Notes: generated by a model from the sequence alone, not told the origin. A DNA stretch of 64,000 bases from Microcoleus sp. FACHB-68 (GCF_014695715.1 NZ_JACJOT010000008.1:1-64000), one strand, 5' to 3'. Positions 17,426 to 26,534 are shown, counted from the first letter of the stretch. A program made the numbers and translations.

Positions 17426-19358
17426 CTGTGATGTCGCGCACGATGGAGATCACTTCAGAGCTGCCGCAGGCTACAATCCGAGCCTCATAATCGTGAAGTT
17501 GGTCATCAATGGGTAATTCATACTCTAAGCGTTGAATCTCGCCTGTTTCAAGCACTTGATCGCAGGCGGAGCGTAGATACTGAGCAAGATTTGGTGGGAA
17601 GATTTCTTGTAACGTTTTCCCCAAAAATTGGTCGGCAGGGAGAAAAGTTTTAATGTCTTTGGCCGGCTTGAAATCAATAAAAGTGCCATCAGCGCGGCTG
17701 CGGAAAATCATATCTGGTATCGCATTCAACAGAGCGCGATTCGTTGCTTCGCTTTGACGCAGTACCTCTTCTGCTTGCTTGCGATCCCGTGATTCCATCG
17801 CTAAGGCAGCCATATAGGCCAAATAACTGGCAAAATTTTGCTCCTCAATCGGCCAGTGTCGCGCGGTTCCCCTATGTTCTAAACAAATGACTCCCACCGT
17901 TTGCCCTTTGAAGTGAATCGGGACATCCAACATGGAGGCAATTGACAAAGGAGTTAGATAGGCAGTGCTAAACTCGCGCGTTCTCGGATCGGTATGAGCA
18001 TTTCTTGCTGCAATGACTCGGTCTGTCTGTAAGGCTTGGAAATAATGGGGATAGTCAGTTATAGCAAGCGTCATCCCCTTGGTATGCCGGTTAGGCGTCA
18101 ATTCATATAAATCAGCACAATACAAAGAAGATTTATCTGGCTCATAAAGCCACACACTGCCTCGTTCAACGTTGAGAATTTGGGTTGCCAGTTGGGTAAT
18201 GGCTTCTAAAGCGGCACTAAGATTGCCGGCATACAAGCTCTTACTTTTTGCGAGTTCAAGCAATCCAGCTTGTTGCTTTCGCAGGCGAATTCCGCTTTCT
18301 CGCAAAGCAGATTCTGCGGCAATTCTTACGTTAATTTGTGTTTCCAAGACAGCGTTTGCTTGTACTAACTCAGCGGTGCGTTGGCGCAGTCCTTGAGTCG
18401 CCTCATTGACCCGAATTTCTAATTCCTCATAAGCATGACGCAGCGCCTGTTCTGCTCTCTCGCGCTGGAGTTCGGCTGCGGCTCTGGCAGCGAACACCTT
18501 CATAATCATCTTGGCGCTTTCTTCATTTGCTAAGGGCCGGTCATTGTTAATACATAGCGTCCCGATTACCTGCTGCTTTCCATCTAACAGGGGCGTTCCG
18601 AGGTAACATACTGCTCCCATTGCTTTCAACCCCTCAGCATTGGGGAATAGTTCCCCTACTTTGTCTCGGTAGTAGCATAAAGTGCCTTGCTCGACAACCG
18701 GCTCGCAGGGAGTGCCAGCTAGGTTATATTCAAAGTTCGTCTCTGCGTTGCTACCGGCCCAAAAAGCAAGGGTTTTTAAACTTTGAGGCTGTTCGCTCCC
18801 CAGTTCTGCAACAAAGGCGGAGCGAACGTTTAAAGCCGTTGCTAGATTCTGCACTAAGGCTGGGAAAAATTCTTCTCCTGTTACAGAAGCGGTTCCTGCC
18901 AGAATACTTTGTAAGGTTTGCTCGGTCTGCTGGCGTTCTACAATTTCTTGCTGTAGTTGCCGATTGATTGCTTCCAGTCTTTCTGGAGTTTGAAGCCCTA
19001 AAAATTGAGGCAGCAGCTTTACCAGTTGTAAGGCTGTGCAACAGGAAACTAAGGCGGTTAAAGCTTGCTCGATTCCTGTTAACCAGTAAGCTGGATGCCA
19101 CAGCGTCCAAATGTCTAGCAAGTGTCCTGTTCCACACAGAATAATAAACGCTCCGAATAAGGCAAATCTCCCTAGAAAGGGCACATCCTTTCGCTTATAC
19201 ACGGAATAGATGAGCATTGCCGGTATTGAAAAATAGGCGAGGGCAATTATTAAGTCACTGACAATATGTAGCCCTACCAGCGGGGTTTTCCACAGGTAGC
19301 AGTGACCATGAGGCATGAATTGGCTCGGTGAAACGAAGTTTTTAAATATTTCCCACAT
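15327..19358 (-). CDS. Hybrid histidine kinase with ethylene-receptor-like N-terminus
   Basis: 1343 residues. Residues 20-100 form three membrane helices closely like the copper-dependent ethylene-binding domain of plant ETR1 and cyanobacterial relatives. D35, Y42, C75 and H79 all align with ETR1 D25, Y32, C65 and H69 at a constant offset of 10; C65 and H69 are the copper ligands. GAF (about 155-305), coiled coil, GAF (370-530), PAS (540-660) and GAF (690-860) modules follow. Then come HisKA with H883, HATPase, and a receiver with D1178, ending in the same tail as the neighbouring kinase. It should sense ethylene or another small ligand and pass phosphate to its receiver and perhaps to the neighbouring receiver proteins. 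It is the first gene of the four-gene signalling run. Confidence 0.95.
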   Translation of the reverse strand: MWEIFKNFVSPSQFMPHGHCYLWKTPLVGLHIVSDLIIALAYFSIPAMLIYSVYKRKDVPFLGRFALFGAFIILCGTGHLLDIWTLWHPAYWLTGIEQALTALVSCCTALQLVKLLPQFLGLQTPERLEAINRQLQQEIVERQQTEQTLQSILAGTASVTGEEFFPALVQNLATALNVRSAFVAELGSEQPQSLKTLAFWAGSNAETNFEYNLAGTPCEPVVEQGTLCYYRDKVGELFPNAEGLKAMGAVCYLGTPLLDGKQQVIGTLCINNDRPLANEESAKMIMKVFAARAAAELQRERAEQALRHAYEELEIRVNEATQGLRQRTAELVQANAVLETQINVRIAAESALRESGIRLRKQQAGLLELAKSKSLYAGNLSAALEAITQLATQILNVERGSVWLYEPDKSSLYCADLYELTPNRHTKGMTLAITDYPHYFQALQTDRVIAARNAHTDPRTREFSTAYLTPLSIASMLDVPIHFKGQTVGVICLEHRGTARHWPIEEQNFASYLAYMAALAMESRDRKQAEEVLRQSEATNRALLNAIPDMIFRSRADGTFIDFKPAKDIKTFLPADQFLGKTLQEIFPPNLAQYLRSACDQVLETGEIQRLEYELPIDDQLHDYEARIVACGSSEVISIVRDITERKQAELALQESAEREKAIAFVIQRMRQTLEIDSIFSATTQELRQALNCERVAVYRFNPDWSGEFVSESVAAGWKVLVQEQTQQSELKQIAVNTGNCTAKTLQSSPKLIQDTYLQETAGGIYKQGNSYKSIPDIYKAGFNQCYLKLLERFQARAYIIVPIFCSNQLWGLLATYQNSGPRHWQSAEIKMVVQIGAQLGVAIQQAQLLAQTKQQSLELMKAKVAADSANRAKSEFLANMSHELRTPLNAILGFTQLMNRDSSLNTEHRQSVGIISRSGEHLLELINDVLEMSKIEAGRTTLHENEFDLYRLLDNLFELLQIKAKDKGLKLNFERTQSVPQFIKTDESKLRQVLINLLGNAIKFTQKGRVTLSVEVGESTASKGMQLRFEVSDTGSGIAPMEFDKLFEAFGQTTSGLKSGAGTGLGLPISQKFVQLMGGNLSLSSTVGEGSVFEFNIQVVPVLGSNIAPTKPASGKILGLAPNQPIYRLLIVEDQPTNRLFLFKILTSLGFEVKEAENGEQALTLWQSWQPHLIWMDMQMPVMDGYEATKRIKASAGSESTVIIALTASAFEEERQGILDAGCDDFVRKPFREQELLMKISEHLGVQYIYEANNALQREQAEAIQDELLDCAFKLSASSLQVMPAHWAEQLYHAGSQGSDLLMLQLIEQIPPQHSALAIALTDLVENFRFDKIMELSQSPVG

Positions 19359-20316
19359 TGGCCAACGCTCTAAAATCTCTCTAAGGTTAATTGTGCTTTA
19401 TTTGAAATTTTGAAGCAGCCAAAATAAATTATTTTTTGATATAAATGCATTCATTAAAACTAATCAAAAGCAACGCGCTCAATGAACGCCCACCTTTTTT
19501 GCAAATCTTCATATATTTATGATATTTTCTTTTTACCGGCTTGTCCACTCTGAGCAACTACAGCAGAACTCGGTCAAGGGAAAGAGGTAGCTTAACTGCT
19601 TAACACAAAAATATCTTTTTTTTAAATAGATTATTTTTCATAATTCATTATTTATCTACTCTACAAAAATAGTATCTTGTGTTATATAGAGTCGATAATT
19701 TCATCATTAATGGTTACTAGGAGTCTCTTATTTAGAAATCTCTACATATTTTATAATTTATGTCAATTAGAAAATGTACTGTTTTTTTTAGACAGTTTAT
19801 ATTAGCCTGGACGGTTAAACGTTCGCTGTGGCGGGTTGGGAAAACAGCTTCAACATCTGTTGGCTAGAGGGCACCTTGCGTATAACTTTGTTAGCACAGA
19901 GTGTGATCATCCGGCAGATAGATTTTAGCCCTGATGGTTAGATGAAATAAAAGGGGAAATCGGGTGAAGGGGAGATGGGGTGAGGAATGCGCGGAGTTTA
20001 GCCGGCTCGTTTACAAGCCAAATGAGACGCGCCTTCGCTTAGTGGGTTGCCGGCTAGTGCAAATTAGATGTACGTTTCTGTAGTGGCGCGCCGGCAAAGT
20101 AAGGAGTCGTTCGCAGAACTGCCAAGCCAGATACAATAGTTAACAGATATTGAACTGTAGGCCAGATGACGCCTTCCCCAAAACTGGAGACTTCAAAATC
20201 AGTGAGCCAAAAATCGGCACTGCTATAGTGCGCTTGAGGTTGAAACGGCTGACTGCGCTTAAGAAAAATTTTCTCGATCACTTTGAAATCTTACTAAATT
20301 GGAGTGGAGAAAGGGA
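19359..20316. other. Divergent intergenic region, about 960 bp
   Basis: This spacer lies between the kinase cluster (leftward) and the tatC-like gene (rightward). The kinase-proximal half (19370-19800) is very AT-rich with many T and A runs; the other half has normal composition. I see no gene, tRNA or clear repeat. It must hold promoters for both directions, but I could not place them. Short open frames here look accidental. Confidence 0.6.
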
Positions 20317-22197
20317 ATGGCTGATGAGACAGCGCCACAGGAAAAGCGCGTCATTCAAGTAGCGCACGCAATACCGGGACGTGTGCGCCTGCGAATTACG
20401 GACAAAACCTTTGAACCGGCACTCGATGCCTTAGCGGATGAGTTACGGTTGCAAGATGGCATTTATGAAGTTTGTAAAAATCACGAAACCGGCAGTGTAC
20501 TGATTTCCTTTAATTCAACGATGCTGCCGTTGCCGGTGTTGTTAGAAGAACTTGAAGAGTATGGGGTTGCCGGTTTAAACTCTCAAATATCGGCAGCAAA
20601 TCAAATTGATCCGCTGGCTGCCTGGAAAAAACAAAGCCAGTCATTACTGCCGGTGATTGCCGGCTTACTACTAACCAGAAGTTTAGGATTGTTCGGCTGG
20701 CGGGCGATCTTTGCCTATATAATTACTGCCGGCACAACTCGCGAAATTATAAATATATTAGATTCGGAAAAGCCGATTATGCAATCTTTTAACAGTCCAG
20801 AAAGCAATATTAAAAATGGCAGCAAGGAAGTGAACGAAGCACAGCATTCAGTTGAAAATTCCACCTCTAGAATTGAATATCGCCTTCTCCATGCAATTCG
20901 CGGACGGGTGCGGTTTGGGGTGCCTCGCCTCACCACCGATCCAGAATATGCCGCACACTTAGAGCAGTTGAGCGCAGCAGCAGCCGGTGTTACAGATGTT
21001 CGGGTGAACCCTACAGCCGCATCTATTGTTATTAGTTATACTGCCGGTGCGATTTCTGATGCTCAGATGCGTTCTCATCTTGCCGAGTTAATTCAAGCTG
21101 CCGGCAATTCTCAAATTTTGACTGAACCTGTGCCAACTTCAGAAATTGAATCTGAAGAACTTACTGATTTACCGCCTAAATTTCCAACCCTTAATTCAGA
21201 GGTTGAGCCTCAGATATATCCGCCAAATGATCAAGCCTTGCTCTCAAAAGTTGAGTCTGAAATATCTCAGGTAAGCTTGGATGAGGTCGGAGAATCTCAA
21301 CGACTTGATCGATTAACACCCAGTGAGCTATTACCGGCAAGCCTTGAGGTGCCGGTTGAGAGTCAATCGTTTGATAATCAGCTTGAAATCGAAACTCTAG
21401 AAAAACGTTCAACTGATCTAGCTTTGCTGCCGGCACCAACTGATAGTAGTATCATGCCGGCATCCGTCGATCAAGATGACGAGCTTGATGAATTCCCCGA
21501 TGATGTTGAGATGTCTTTGTTCGATCATTTGGAAGAATTGCGACAGCGGATTTTTTATTCGCTGATCGCTGTATTCCTAGGTATTGTTGGCTGTTTTGTC
21601 TTCGTCAAGCCAATTGTACAGATATTAGAAGTGCCGGCTCAAAGCGTCAAATTTATTCAAATTGCTCCCGGAGAATATTTCTTTGTTTCCATGAAAACTG
21701 CCGGTTACAGCGGTTTGCTAGTAGCCACACCCTTTATTCTCTACCAAATTATTCAATTTGTATTACCTGGACTGACAAAGCGCGAACGCCGGTTCTTGGG
21801 TCCCATTGTGCTAGGTTCTAGCTTTCTATTTGTAGGCGGTTTAGCGTTTGCTTATTTTGCGTTAATCCCGGCAGCCTTGCAATTCTTAATCAGCTACGGT
21901 GCCGATGTCGTTGAGCAATTGCTGTCAATTGATCGCTATTTTGAATTTATTTTGCTGCTGTTGTTTAGCACCGGCATCGCCTTTCAAATTCCCGTCATCC
22001 AAATGCTACTCGGTTTGCTGGGTATTGTTTCCTCAAAGCAAATGCTGTCTGGCTGGCGTTACGTGTTCCTGGGTGCTGCCATTTTAGGCGCGGTTCTCAC
22101 GCCTTCCACCGATCCTTTAACCCAATGCCTGCTGGGTGGTGCTGTCGTTACGCTCTACTTTGGCGGCACGGGTTTAGTGATGCTTTTGGGGCGCTGA
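20317..22197 (+). CDS. tatC: TatC protein translocase subunit with two N-terminal HMA-like domains
   Basis: 626 residues in one uninterrupted frame. Residues 399-626 are a complete TatC, the substrate-binding subunit of the twin-arginine translocase: [13 protein letters not shown], the [15 protein letters not shown] loop followed by the KRERRF segment, and about six membrane helices. Before it are two ferredoxin-like HMA-type domains (11-82 and 187-262), each with the AI-x-GRVR motif but no CxxC metal site. A hydrophobic segment lies between them (110-135), and an acidic, proline-rich linker follows (265-395). Cyanobacterial TatC is usually about 250 residues, so the extension is unusual. Start: ATG 20317 with GGAGAAAGGG just upstream, preferred to a TTG at 20299. 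An internal ATG at 21511 could make a normal-sized TatC. The petC gene downstream encodes a likely Tat client. Confidence 0.9.
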   Translation: MADETAPQEKRVIQVAHAIPGRVRLRITDKTFEPALDALADELRLQDGIYEVCKNHETGSVLISFNSTMLPLPVLLEELEEYGVAGLNSQISAANQIDPLAAWKKQSQSLLPVIAGLLLTRSLGLFGWRAIFAYIITAGTTREIINILDSEKPIMQSFNSPESNIKNGSKEVNEAQHSVENSTSRIEYRLLHAIRGRVRFGVPRLTTDPEYAAHLEQLSAAAAGVTDVRVNPTAASIVISYTAGAISDAQMRSHLAELIQAAGNSQILTEPVPTSEIESEELTDLPPKFPTLNSEVEPQIYPPNDQALLSKVESEISQVSLDEVGESQRLDRLTPSELLPASLEVPVESQSFDNQLEIETLEKRSTDLALLPAPTDSSIMPASVDQDDELDEFPDDVEMSLFDHLEELRQRIFYSLIAVFLGIVGCFVFVKPIVQILEVPAQSVKFIQIAPGEYFFVSMKTAGYSGLLVATPFILYQIIQFVLPGLTKRERRFLGPIVLGSSFLFVGGLAFAYFALIPAALQFLISYGADVVEQLLSIDRYFEFILLLLFSTGIAFQIPVIQMLLGLLGIVSSKQMLSGWRYVFLGAAILGAVLTPSTDPLTQCLLGGAVVTLYFGGTGLVMLLGR

Positions 22198-22806
22198 CAT
22201 CGGGCCGGTTAGAAGCTTTGATGCAGTTATTTTATCTAGTTATGCTTCCTGAACAATCGCCAAAGACCTAGTAAAAAGAAGTATGTAATCAGTTTAAGGG
22301 TTGCTAGCACAAGAAAATTAGATGTAAGTTTGCTTGCCAGCGACCAGGCCGGTTTTGCTGAGGGTTAACCATGCCCTGTCCTGCAGTGTGTCATAATTCT
22401 AGGTATAAGGCACTACCGCGTTTAGGGCTAGGGAGAATGTAGAATATCCCAAAATAGCATTCCATAAATGTAATCAATACATTTTATAAAATATTTTGTA
22501 ATGACAGATACCCATTCACCCACTAAATTTTCGTAACCTAGTATATAGCAAGCTTTTTATAGTTAGGAATGGAAACCCAAAAACCCGGATCTATACCACT
22601 GATGAAAAGCATCACCCTGAACCTCTAAAATTCCTTACCTCTGCTATAAGGACTGGATGACATCTACCGCTCAGTAGCGTTTAACCCTAATTGTTTGCGG
22701 TCTTAATTGAATTGCCACCCCCTGATGGCTGCATACGTTAGGTTAGAAGAGAAGATCCGTTGACTGGAACCATACAGCGTTTGTGACTTATCGAGCGTGC
22801 TAAACA
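22198..22806. other. Intergenic region, about 610 bp
   Basis: The spacer between the tatC-like gene and the PAS histidine kinase is AT-rich in the middle (22440-22560) and shows no recognisable gene or RNA. The kinase start has no clear Shine-Dalgarno sequence. The spacing suggests that the kinase has its own promoter. Confidence 0.5.
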
Positions 22807-23994
22807 ATGTCTTTGAAAGTCGAACTTCTAGAGCCTCACGTAACAGAGTTTGAATCTAGACTCCTCTCCAGCAGAGAGCTAGCTGAGCAAATGCCAACGC
22901 CAACTGAAGTCATGTACCGCAGCTTTGTGGAAAACGCGGTTGTGGGGATGTTTCAAGCAACAACGAGCGGGCGTTTTTTAATGGCAAATTTGGCATTAAC
23001 TCGCATCTGCGGTTATGAGATGCCGGCAGAAATGACAGCTTGTGCTATTAATCTGAAAGCTTTATTGTATGTCGCTTCAGGCCGGCATACAGAGTTGATC
23101 CATTTGTTGCAGCACCAGGCAAACGTCTACAAATTTGAATCTCAGATTTATCGCCTAGATGGCAGTAAAATTTGGATTTGTGAAAACCTCCGCGCTATTT
23201 TTGATGCTAACGGCAAAATGCTCGGTTATGAAGGGACAGTCGAAGATATTACCGAGCGAAAACAGGCAGAAGTCTCACTGCAAGACGCACTGCAAAAAGA
23301 AAAAGCACTCAAAAATCATTTCGTTTCAATGGTGTCTCATGAGTTCCGAGCATCTTTAACACTGATCGCAGCGGCTAGCAGCCTCCTCAAGCTTCACAGT
23401 CAAAAAATGACCTCGGATCTGAGGCAGAAATATTTCAATAAAATTTCTGAAGTTATCAACAACACAGTCGAGCTAATTGAAGGATTTATCACCATTAGCA
23501 AGGCTGAAGTTGGAACTTTAAAAATCAACAAATCGCCTCTTCTTTTACCCAAACTTTGCAAAGAGGTTTGGCAAGATGTTCAAATTATCACTGAAACAAA
23601 CCATCGGCTGATTTTTTCTAATAATTGCCCGTGGGATACAGTCATTGCTGACAAAACCCTGCTTCGCCAAATCCTGCTTAATTTGTTCTTGAACGCGGTA
23701 AAATATTCACCTGAAGCTAGTTCAATCAGCTTAGAACTTGCCGGCATCAAGGGTAAGATCATGATTCGCATCAAAGATCAGGGCGTAGGGATTCCCTTGG
23801 AGGATCGGGAACACCTGTTTGAGCTTTTTCATCGCGCTCAAAATGCTTCTGCCTGCGCCGGCACAGGATTAGGACTAGCAATTGTTAAACAAGCAGTGGA
23901 ACTGCATGGCGGCAACATCTCGGTTGAAAGTGAAGTGGGAGTTGGCACAACGTTTACCGTAACGCTGCCGGTGTTACCCGATTCAAATTGTTAG
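22807..23994 (+). CDS. PAS-domain sensor histidine kinase
   Basis: 395 residues, soluble. A PAS domain (about 35-150, ending GTVEDITERKQAE) is followed by a HisKA domain with H178 and a HATPase domain carrying NLFLNAVKYS, IKDQGVGIP and AGTGLGLAI boxes. The H-box reads SHEFRASL instead of the usual SHELRTPL, so the proline is missing; the phospho-accepting histidine and the following glutamate are kept. There is no receiver and no response-regulator gene next door. It sits between the tatC-like gene and the petCA region on the same strand; any regulatory link with them is speculation. Confidence 0.92.
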   Translation: MSLKVELLEPHVTEFESRLLSSRELAEQMPTPTEVMYRSFVENAVVGMFQATTSGRFLMANLALTRICGYEMPAEMTACAINLKALLYVASGRHTELIHLLQHQANVYKFESQIYRLDGSKIWICENLRAIFDANGKMLGYEGTVEDITERKQAEVSLQDALQKEKALKNHFVSMVSHEFRASLTLIAAASSLLKLHSQKMTSDLRQKYFNKISEVINNTVELIEGFITISKAEVGTLKINKSPLLLPKLCKEVWQDVQIITETNHRLIFSNNCPWDTVIADKTLLRQILLNLFLNAVKYSPEASSISLELAGIKGKIMIRIKDQGVGIPLEDREHLFELFHRAQNASACAGTGLGLAIVKQAVELHGGNISVESEVGVGTTFTVTLPVLPDSNC

Positions 23995-24074
23995 TTTAAT
24001 GAATCTTGTTTCCAGCACAAAAAAACAGCTTAATCGGCAAAGCTTCTCGATTAACGAAACCCAATGCCTCAACC

Positions 24075-24392
24075 TTAAAACTGTTCCAGCAGCCATTCAG
24101 ACGCTCGTTCACCCAAGTCTAAAGGAATGCTGACCGCTTTGCCAAGGCGGGGGTTTTCGCGTGTGTGCTGAATATACTTTTCCACTTGTGCCACGCTATC
24201 CCAAGCATGAAGATAACTCGCAATCGCATCGAGATGGGCTATATAATCTCCCTCATCCATAGGAAAAGAGGCTTGTTCCAGGTACTTCCACATGACCTGA
24301 ACAAAAATTTTCCCTCGAGTCCGCCGCAGTTGAATATCGTATGAGCGTCCCCATTTATTCAGCAACAGTTGGCGCAGATCGTTGCCGGTCAT
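24075..24392 (-). CDS. DUF3067 family protein
   Basis: A 105-residue soluble protein starting MTGNDLRQLLLNKWGRSYD, with IFVQVMWKYLEQ and the C-terminal LGERASEWLLEQF. It matches my memory of the DUF3067 family, small proteins of cyanobacteria and plastid-bearing plants whose genes are often found next to petC. The function is unknown. It runs opposite to petC and shares the 350-bp divergent spacer with it, which fits co-regulation with the cytochrome b6f genes, but this is inference. Confidence 0.8.
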   Translation of the reverse strand: MTGNDLRQLLLNKWGRSYDIQLRRTRGKIFVQVMWKYLEQASFPMDEGDYIAHLDAIASYLHAWDSVAQVEKYIQHTRENPRLGKAVSIPLDLGERASEWLLEQF

Positions 24393-24742
24393 TGATTACA
24401 ATACCGATTTTTGATTTTGGCTGTAAAGCTAACGAAGCAAACGCTTTAACAAAAGCGAGTGCCAGATGTCTGGCTGCTGAGAAACGTAACTTGATAATAA
24501 GCCTTTAACGCTAGCATATTTTTGAAGACTAGGCTAGCGCCTTTACATTTATTAAGAATTCGATACTAACTTCAAAAAATGCAATAATACTCTCACAAAG
24601 CCTGTAACGTGCATTCTGAAAGGAATTGTAGTATCCTGGCCGGTTGGTGCAGACTGACTAAAATCACAAAAGTAGTCTGCCTAAACCAATTGTCTTATGG
24701 TTGGATTAGACAAATAACTTAACACATACATCAGCATAGGTC
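24393..24742. promoter_or_regulatory. petC upstream region with two inverted repeats
   Basis: This 350-bp divergent spacer lies between the DUF3067 gene and petC. Close to petC are GCAGACT/AGTCTGC (24649-24655 and 24674-24680) and TTGTCT/AGACAA (24690-24695 and 24708-24713), both perfect. They could be leader hairpins or binding sites. I could not fix a promoter with confidence. Confidence 0.45.
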
Positions 24743-25282
24743 ATGGCTCAAGCTTCTGGATCTGCAGACGTGCCCAGCATGGGGCGTCGTCAATTTATGA
24801 ATTTTCTAACCTTTGGTGCAGTCACCGGCACAGCGCTGGGTGCCCTGTATCCAGTGATCAAGTATTTTATCCCGCCCTCAACCGGCGCTGCCGGTGGTGG
24901 TGTGACTGCCAAAGATGCGCTGGGTAACGATATCAGCGTCACTAAATTTTTGGCCAGCCATAATGCCGGTGAGCGTGCCTTAGCGCAAGGTCTCAAAGGC
25001 GACCCCACCTACGTTGTGGTAGACACGAACCAAGCGATCTCCAATTACGGTATCAACGCCGTATGTACCCACCTGGGTTGCGTTGTCCCTTGGAACGCCA
25101 GCGAGAACAAATTTATTTGTCCTTGCCACGGTTCTCAGTATGACAACACCGGCAAAGTCGTTCGCGGGCCGGCACCCTTGTCTTTGGCACTCGCTCACGC
25201 CACAGTAGCCGATGATAAAATCACCTTCACGCCCTGGACGGAAACAGACTTCCGCACCGGCGACGATCCGTGGTGGGCCTAA
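24743..25282 (+). CDS. petC: Cytochrome b6f complex Rieske iron-sulfur protein
   Basis: 179 residues, the normal length. It carries the 2Fe-2S cluster that takes electrons from plastoquinol in the b6f complex. The cluster motifs are intact: CTHLGC at 108-113 and CPCHG at 126-130. The N-terminus has a twin-arginine signal anchor ([10 protein letters not shown]15-R16, then a hydrophobic helix to about 40), so export depends on the Tat pathway, whose TatC subunit is encoded 2.5 kb upstream. petA follows 131 bp later on the same strand, the standard cyanobacterial petCA operon. Confidence 0.97.
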   Translation: MAQASGSADVPSMGRRQFMNFLTFGAVTGTALGALYPVIKYFIPPSTGAAGGGVTAKDALGNDISVTKFLASHNAGERALAQGLKGDPTYVVVDTNQAISNYGINAVCTHLGCVVPWNASENKFICPCHGSQYDNTGKVVRGPAPLSLALAHATVADDKITFTPWTETDFRTGDDPWWA

Positions 25283-25306
25283 TCGCGTTTAACTTTTAGA
25301 TTGTTC

Positions 25307-25377
25307 TTTGTCTTTTGTCTTTTGTCTGCAAGCTTTTGAGAAATGACGATGACAAATGACCAACGACCAATGACAAT
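25307..25377. repeat. Heptamer repeats between petC and petA
   Basis: Three perfect tandem copies of TTTGTCT occupy 25307-25327. After a short gap, 25344-25377 contains a second degenerate set: TGACGAT, TGACCAA, CGACCAA, TGACAAT, of which TGACCAA is the reverse complement of the STRR2-type heptamer TTGGTCA described in filamentous cyanobacteria. They lie inside the petCA transcript leader, 37 bp before the petA start. Confidence 0.7.
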
Positions 25378-25413
25378 TGATTGACCTTTGTTGCTGAAAT
25401 CTTCCAATTCCAG

Positions 25414-26403
25414 ATGAAGAAATTTGACTTGTCGGTGATGTTGCTTGGCAGCTACCGGGTTGTTGCCAAAAGTGTGCTGATTGCAATCGCAACGATGGCC
25501 ATTTTTTTGGCCGGCGATCTAGCCTTGCCCCAGTCTGCTGCCGCCTATCCCTTCTGGGCGCAGCAAACTGCCCCTGAAACTCCCCGTGAAGCCACGGGTC
25601 GAATTGTTTGTGCCAACTGTCACTTGGCTGCAAAACCTACGCTCGTAGAAATCCCTCAATCCGTTCTGCCAGACAGCGTGTTTGAGGCAGTGGTAAAAAT
25701 TCCCTACGACACTAGCGTGCAGCAAGTCTTGGGTGATGGCAGCAAAGGCGGACTGAATGTAGGTGCCGTCGTGATGTTGCCAGAAGGCTTCAAAATCGCT
25801 CCTGAAGACAGAATTCCCGAAGAAATGAAGGAAAAAGTCGAGGGCGTCTATTTCCAAACTTATAAAGAGGGTCAAGACAACGTTGTGATCGTTGGCCCAT
25901 TACCGGGTGAGCAATATCAAGAGATTATCTTCCCCGTACTTTCTCCCAATCCGGAAACAGATAAAAATGTCCACTTTGGGAAATACTCCGTTCATGTCGG
26001 CGCAAATCGTGGTCGCGGCCAGATTTACCCCACCGGCGACAAGAGCAATAATGCCGTTTTTAACGCTTCCGCTGCCGGCACCGTTGCCAAAATTAATAAG
26101 CCCGAAGATGGTGGTTATGAAGTAACGATCCAAACCGCAGATGGCAAAACAGTGGTTGACACCGTGCCAGCCGGCCCGGAATTGATCGTTTCTGAAGGAC
26201 AAGAAGTTGCAGCCGGTGAACTCTTAACTTCTAACCCCAATGTTGGCGGTTTCGGTCAGAGAGACGTTGAAATCGTCTTACAAAGTGCTACCCGAATCAA
26301 AGGATTAATGGCCTTCTTTGGGATTGCCACCTTGTCTCAAATTCTGCTCGTCCTGAAGAAAAAACAGGTCGAGAAAGTTCAAGCCGCCGAGATGAATTTC
26401 TAG
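25414..26403 (+). CDS. petA: Cytochrome f (apocytochrome, petA)
   Basis: 329 residues counted from the ATG at 25414; a TTG at 25381 in frame is less likely. A long signal peptide ends AAA before Y45, which becomes the mature N-terminus and the axial haem ligand. The haem-binding CANCH is at 66-70. The lumenal domain is full length and a single C-terminal membrane helix ([20 protein letters not shown]) ends in KKKQVEKVQ. Cytochrome f passes electrons from the Rieske protein to plastocyanin or cytochrome c6. It is second in the petCA operon, and a strong intrinsic terminator follows at 26502. Confidence 0.97.
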   Translation: MKKFDLSVMLLGSYRVVAKSVLIAIATMAIFLAGDLALPQSAAAYPFWAQQTAPETPREATGRIVCANCHLAAKPTLVEIPQSVLPDSVFEAVVKIPYDTSVQQVLGDGSKGGLNVGAVVMLPEGFKIAPEDRIPEEMKEKVEGVYFQTYKEGQDNVVIVGPLPGEQYQEIIFPVLSPNPETDKNVHFGKYSVHVGANRGRGQIYPTGDKSNNAVFNASAAGTVAKINKPEDGGYEVTIQTADGKTVVDTVPAGPELIVSEGQEVAAGELLTSNPNVGGFGQRDVEIVLQSATRIKGLMAFFGIATLSQILLVLKKKQVEKVQAAEMNF

Positions 26404-26501
26404 AGATTGCTTAGCTCAGCATTTCAGCCATCAAAAAACATCTCAAACATTACAACACCGGCTTGCTCTGAAAAACCGGCAAGCTAGTAAACTAAATTTC
26501 A

Positions 26502-26534
26502 AAAGCGTTTCTTCAAAAAGGAACGCTTTTTTTT
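26502..26534 (+). terminator. Rho-independent terminator of petCA
   Basis: AAGCGTT and AACGCTT arms, extendable at the base by A-T pairs, enclose a loop of about 12 nt and are followed by a run of T residues. It lies 100 bp beyond petA and is the clearest intrinsic terminator in the window. Confidence 0.85.

Noticed and set aside
20054-20281. 75-codon minus-strand frame upstream of the tatC-like gene
   Set aside because: No recognised motif, no ribosome-binding site, and it overlaps the probable promoter region.
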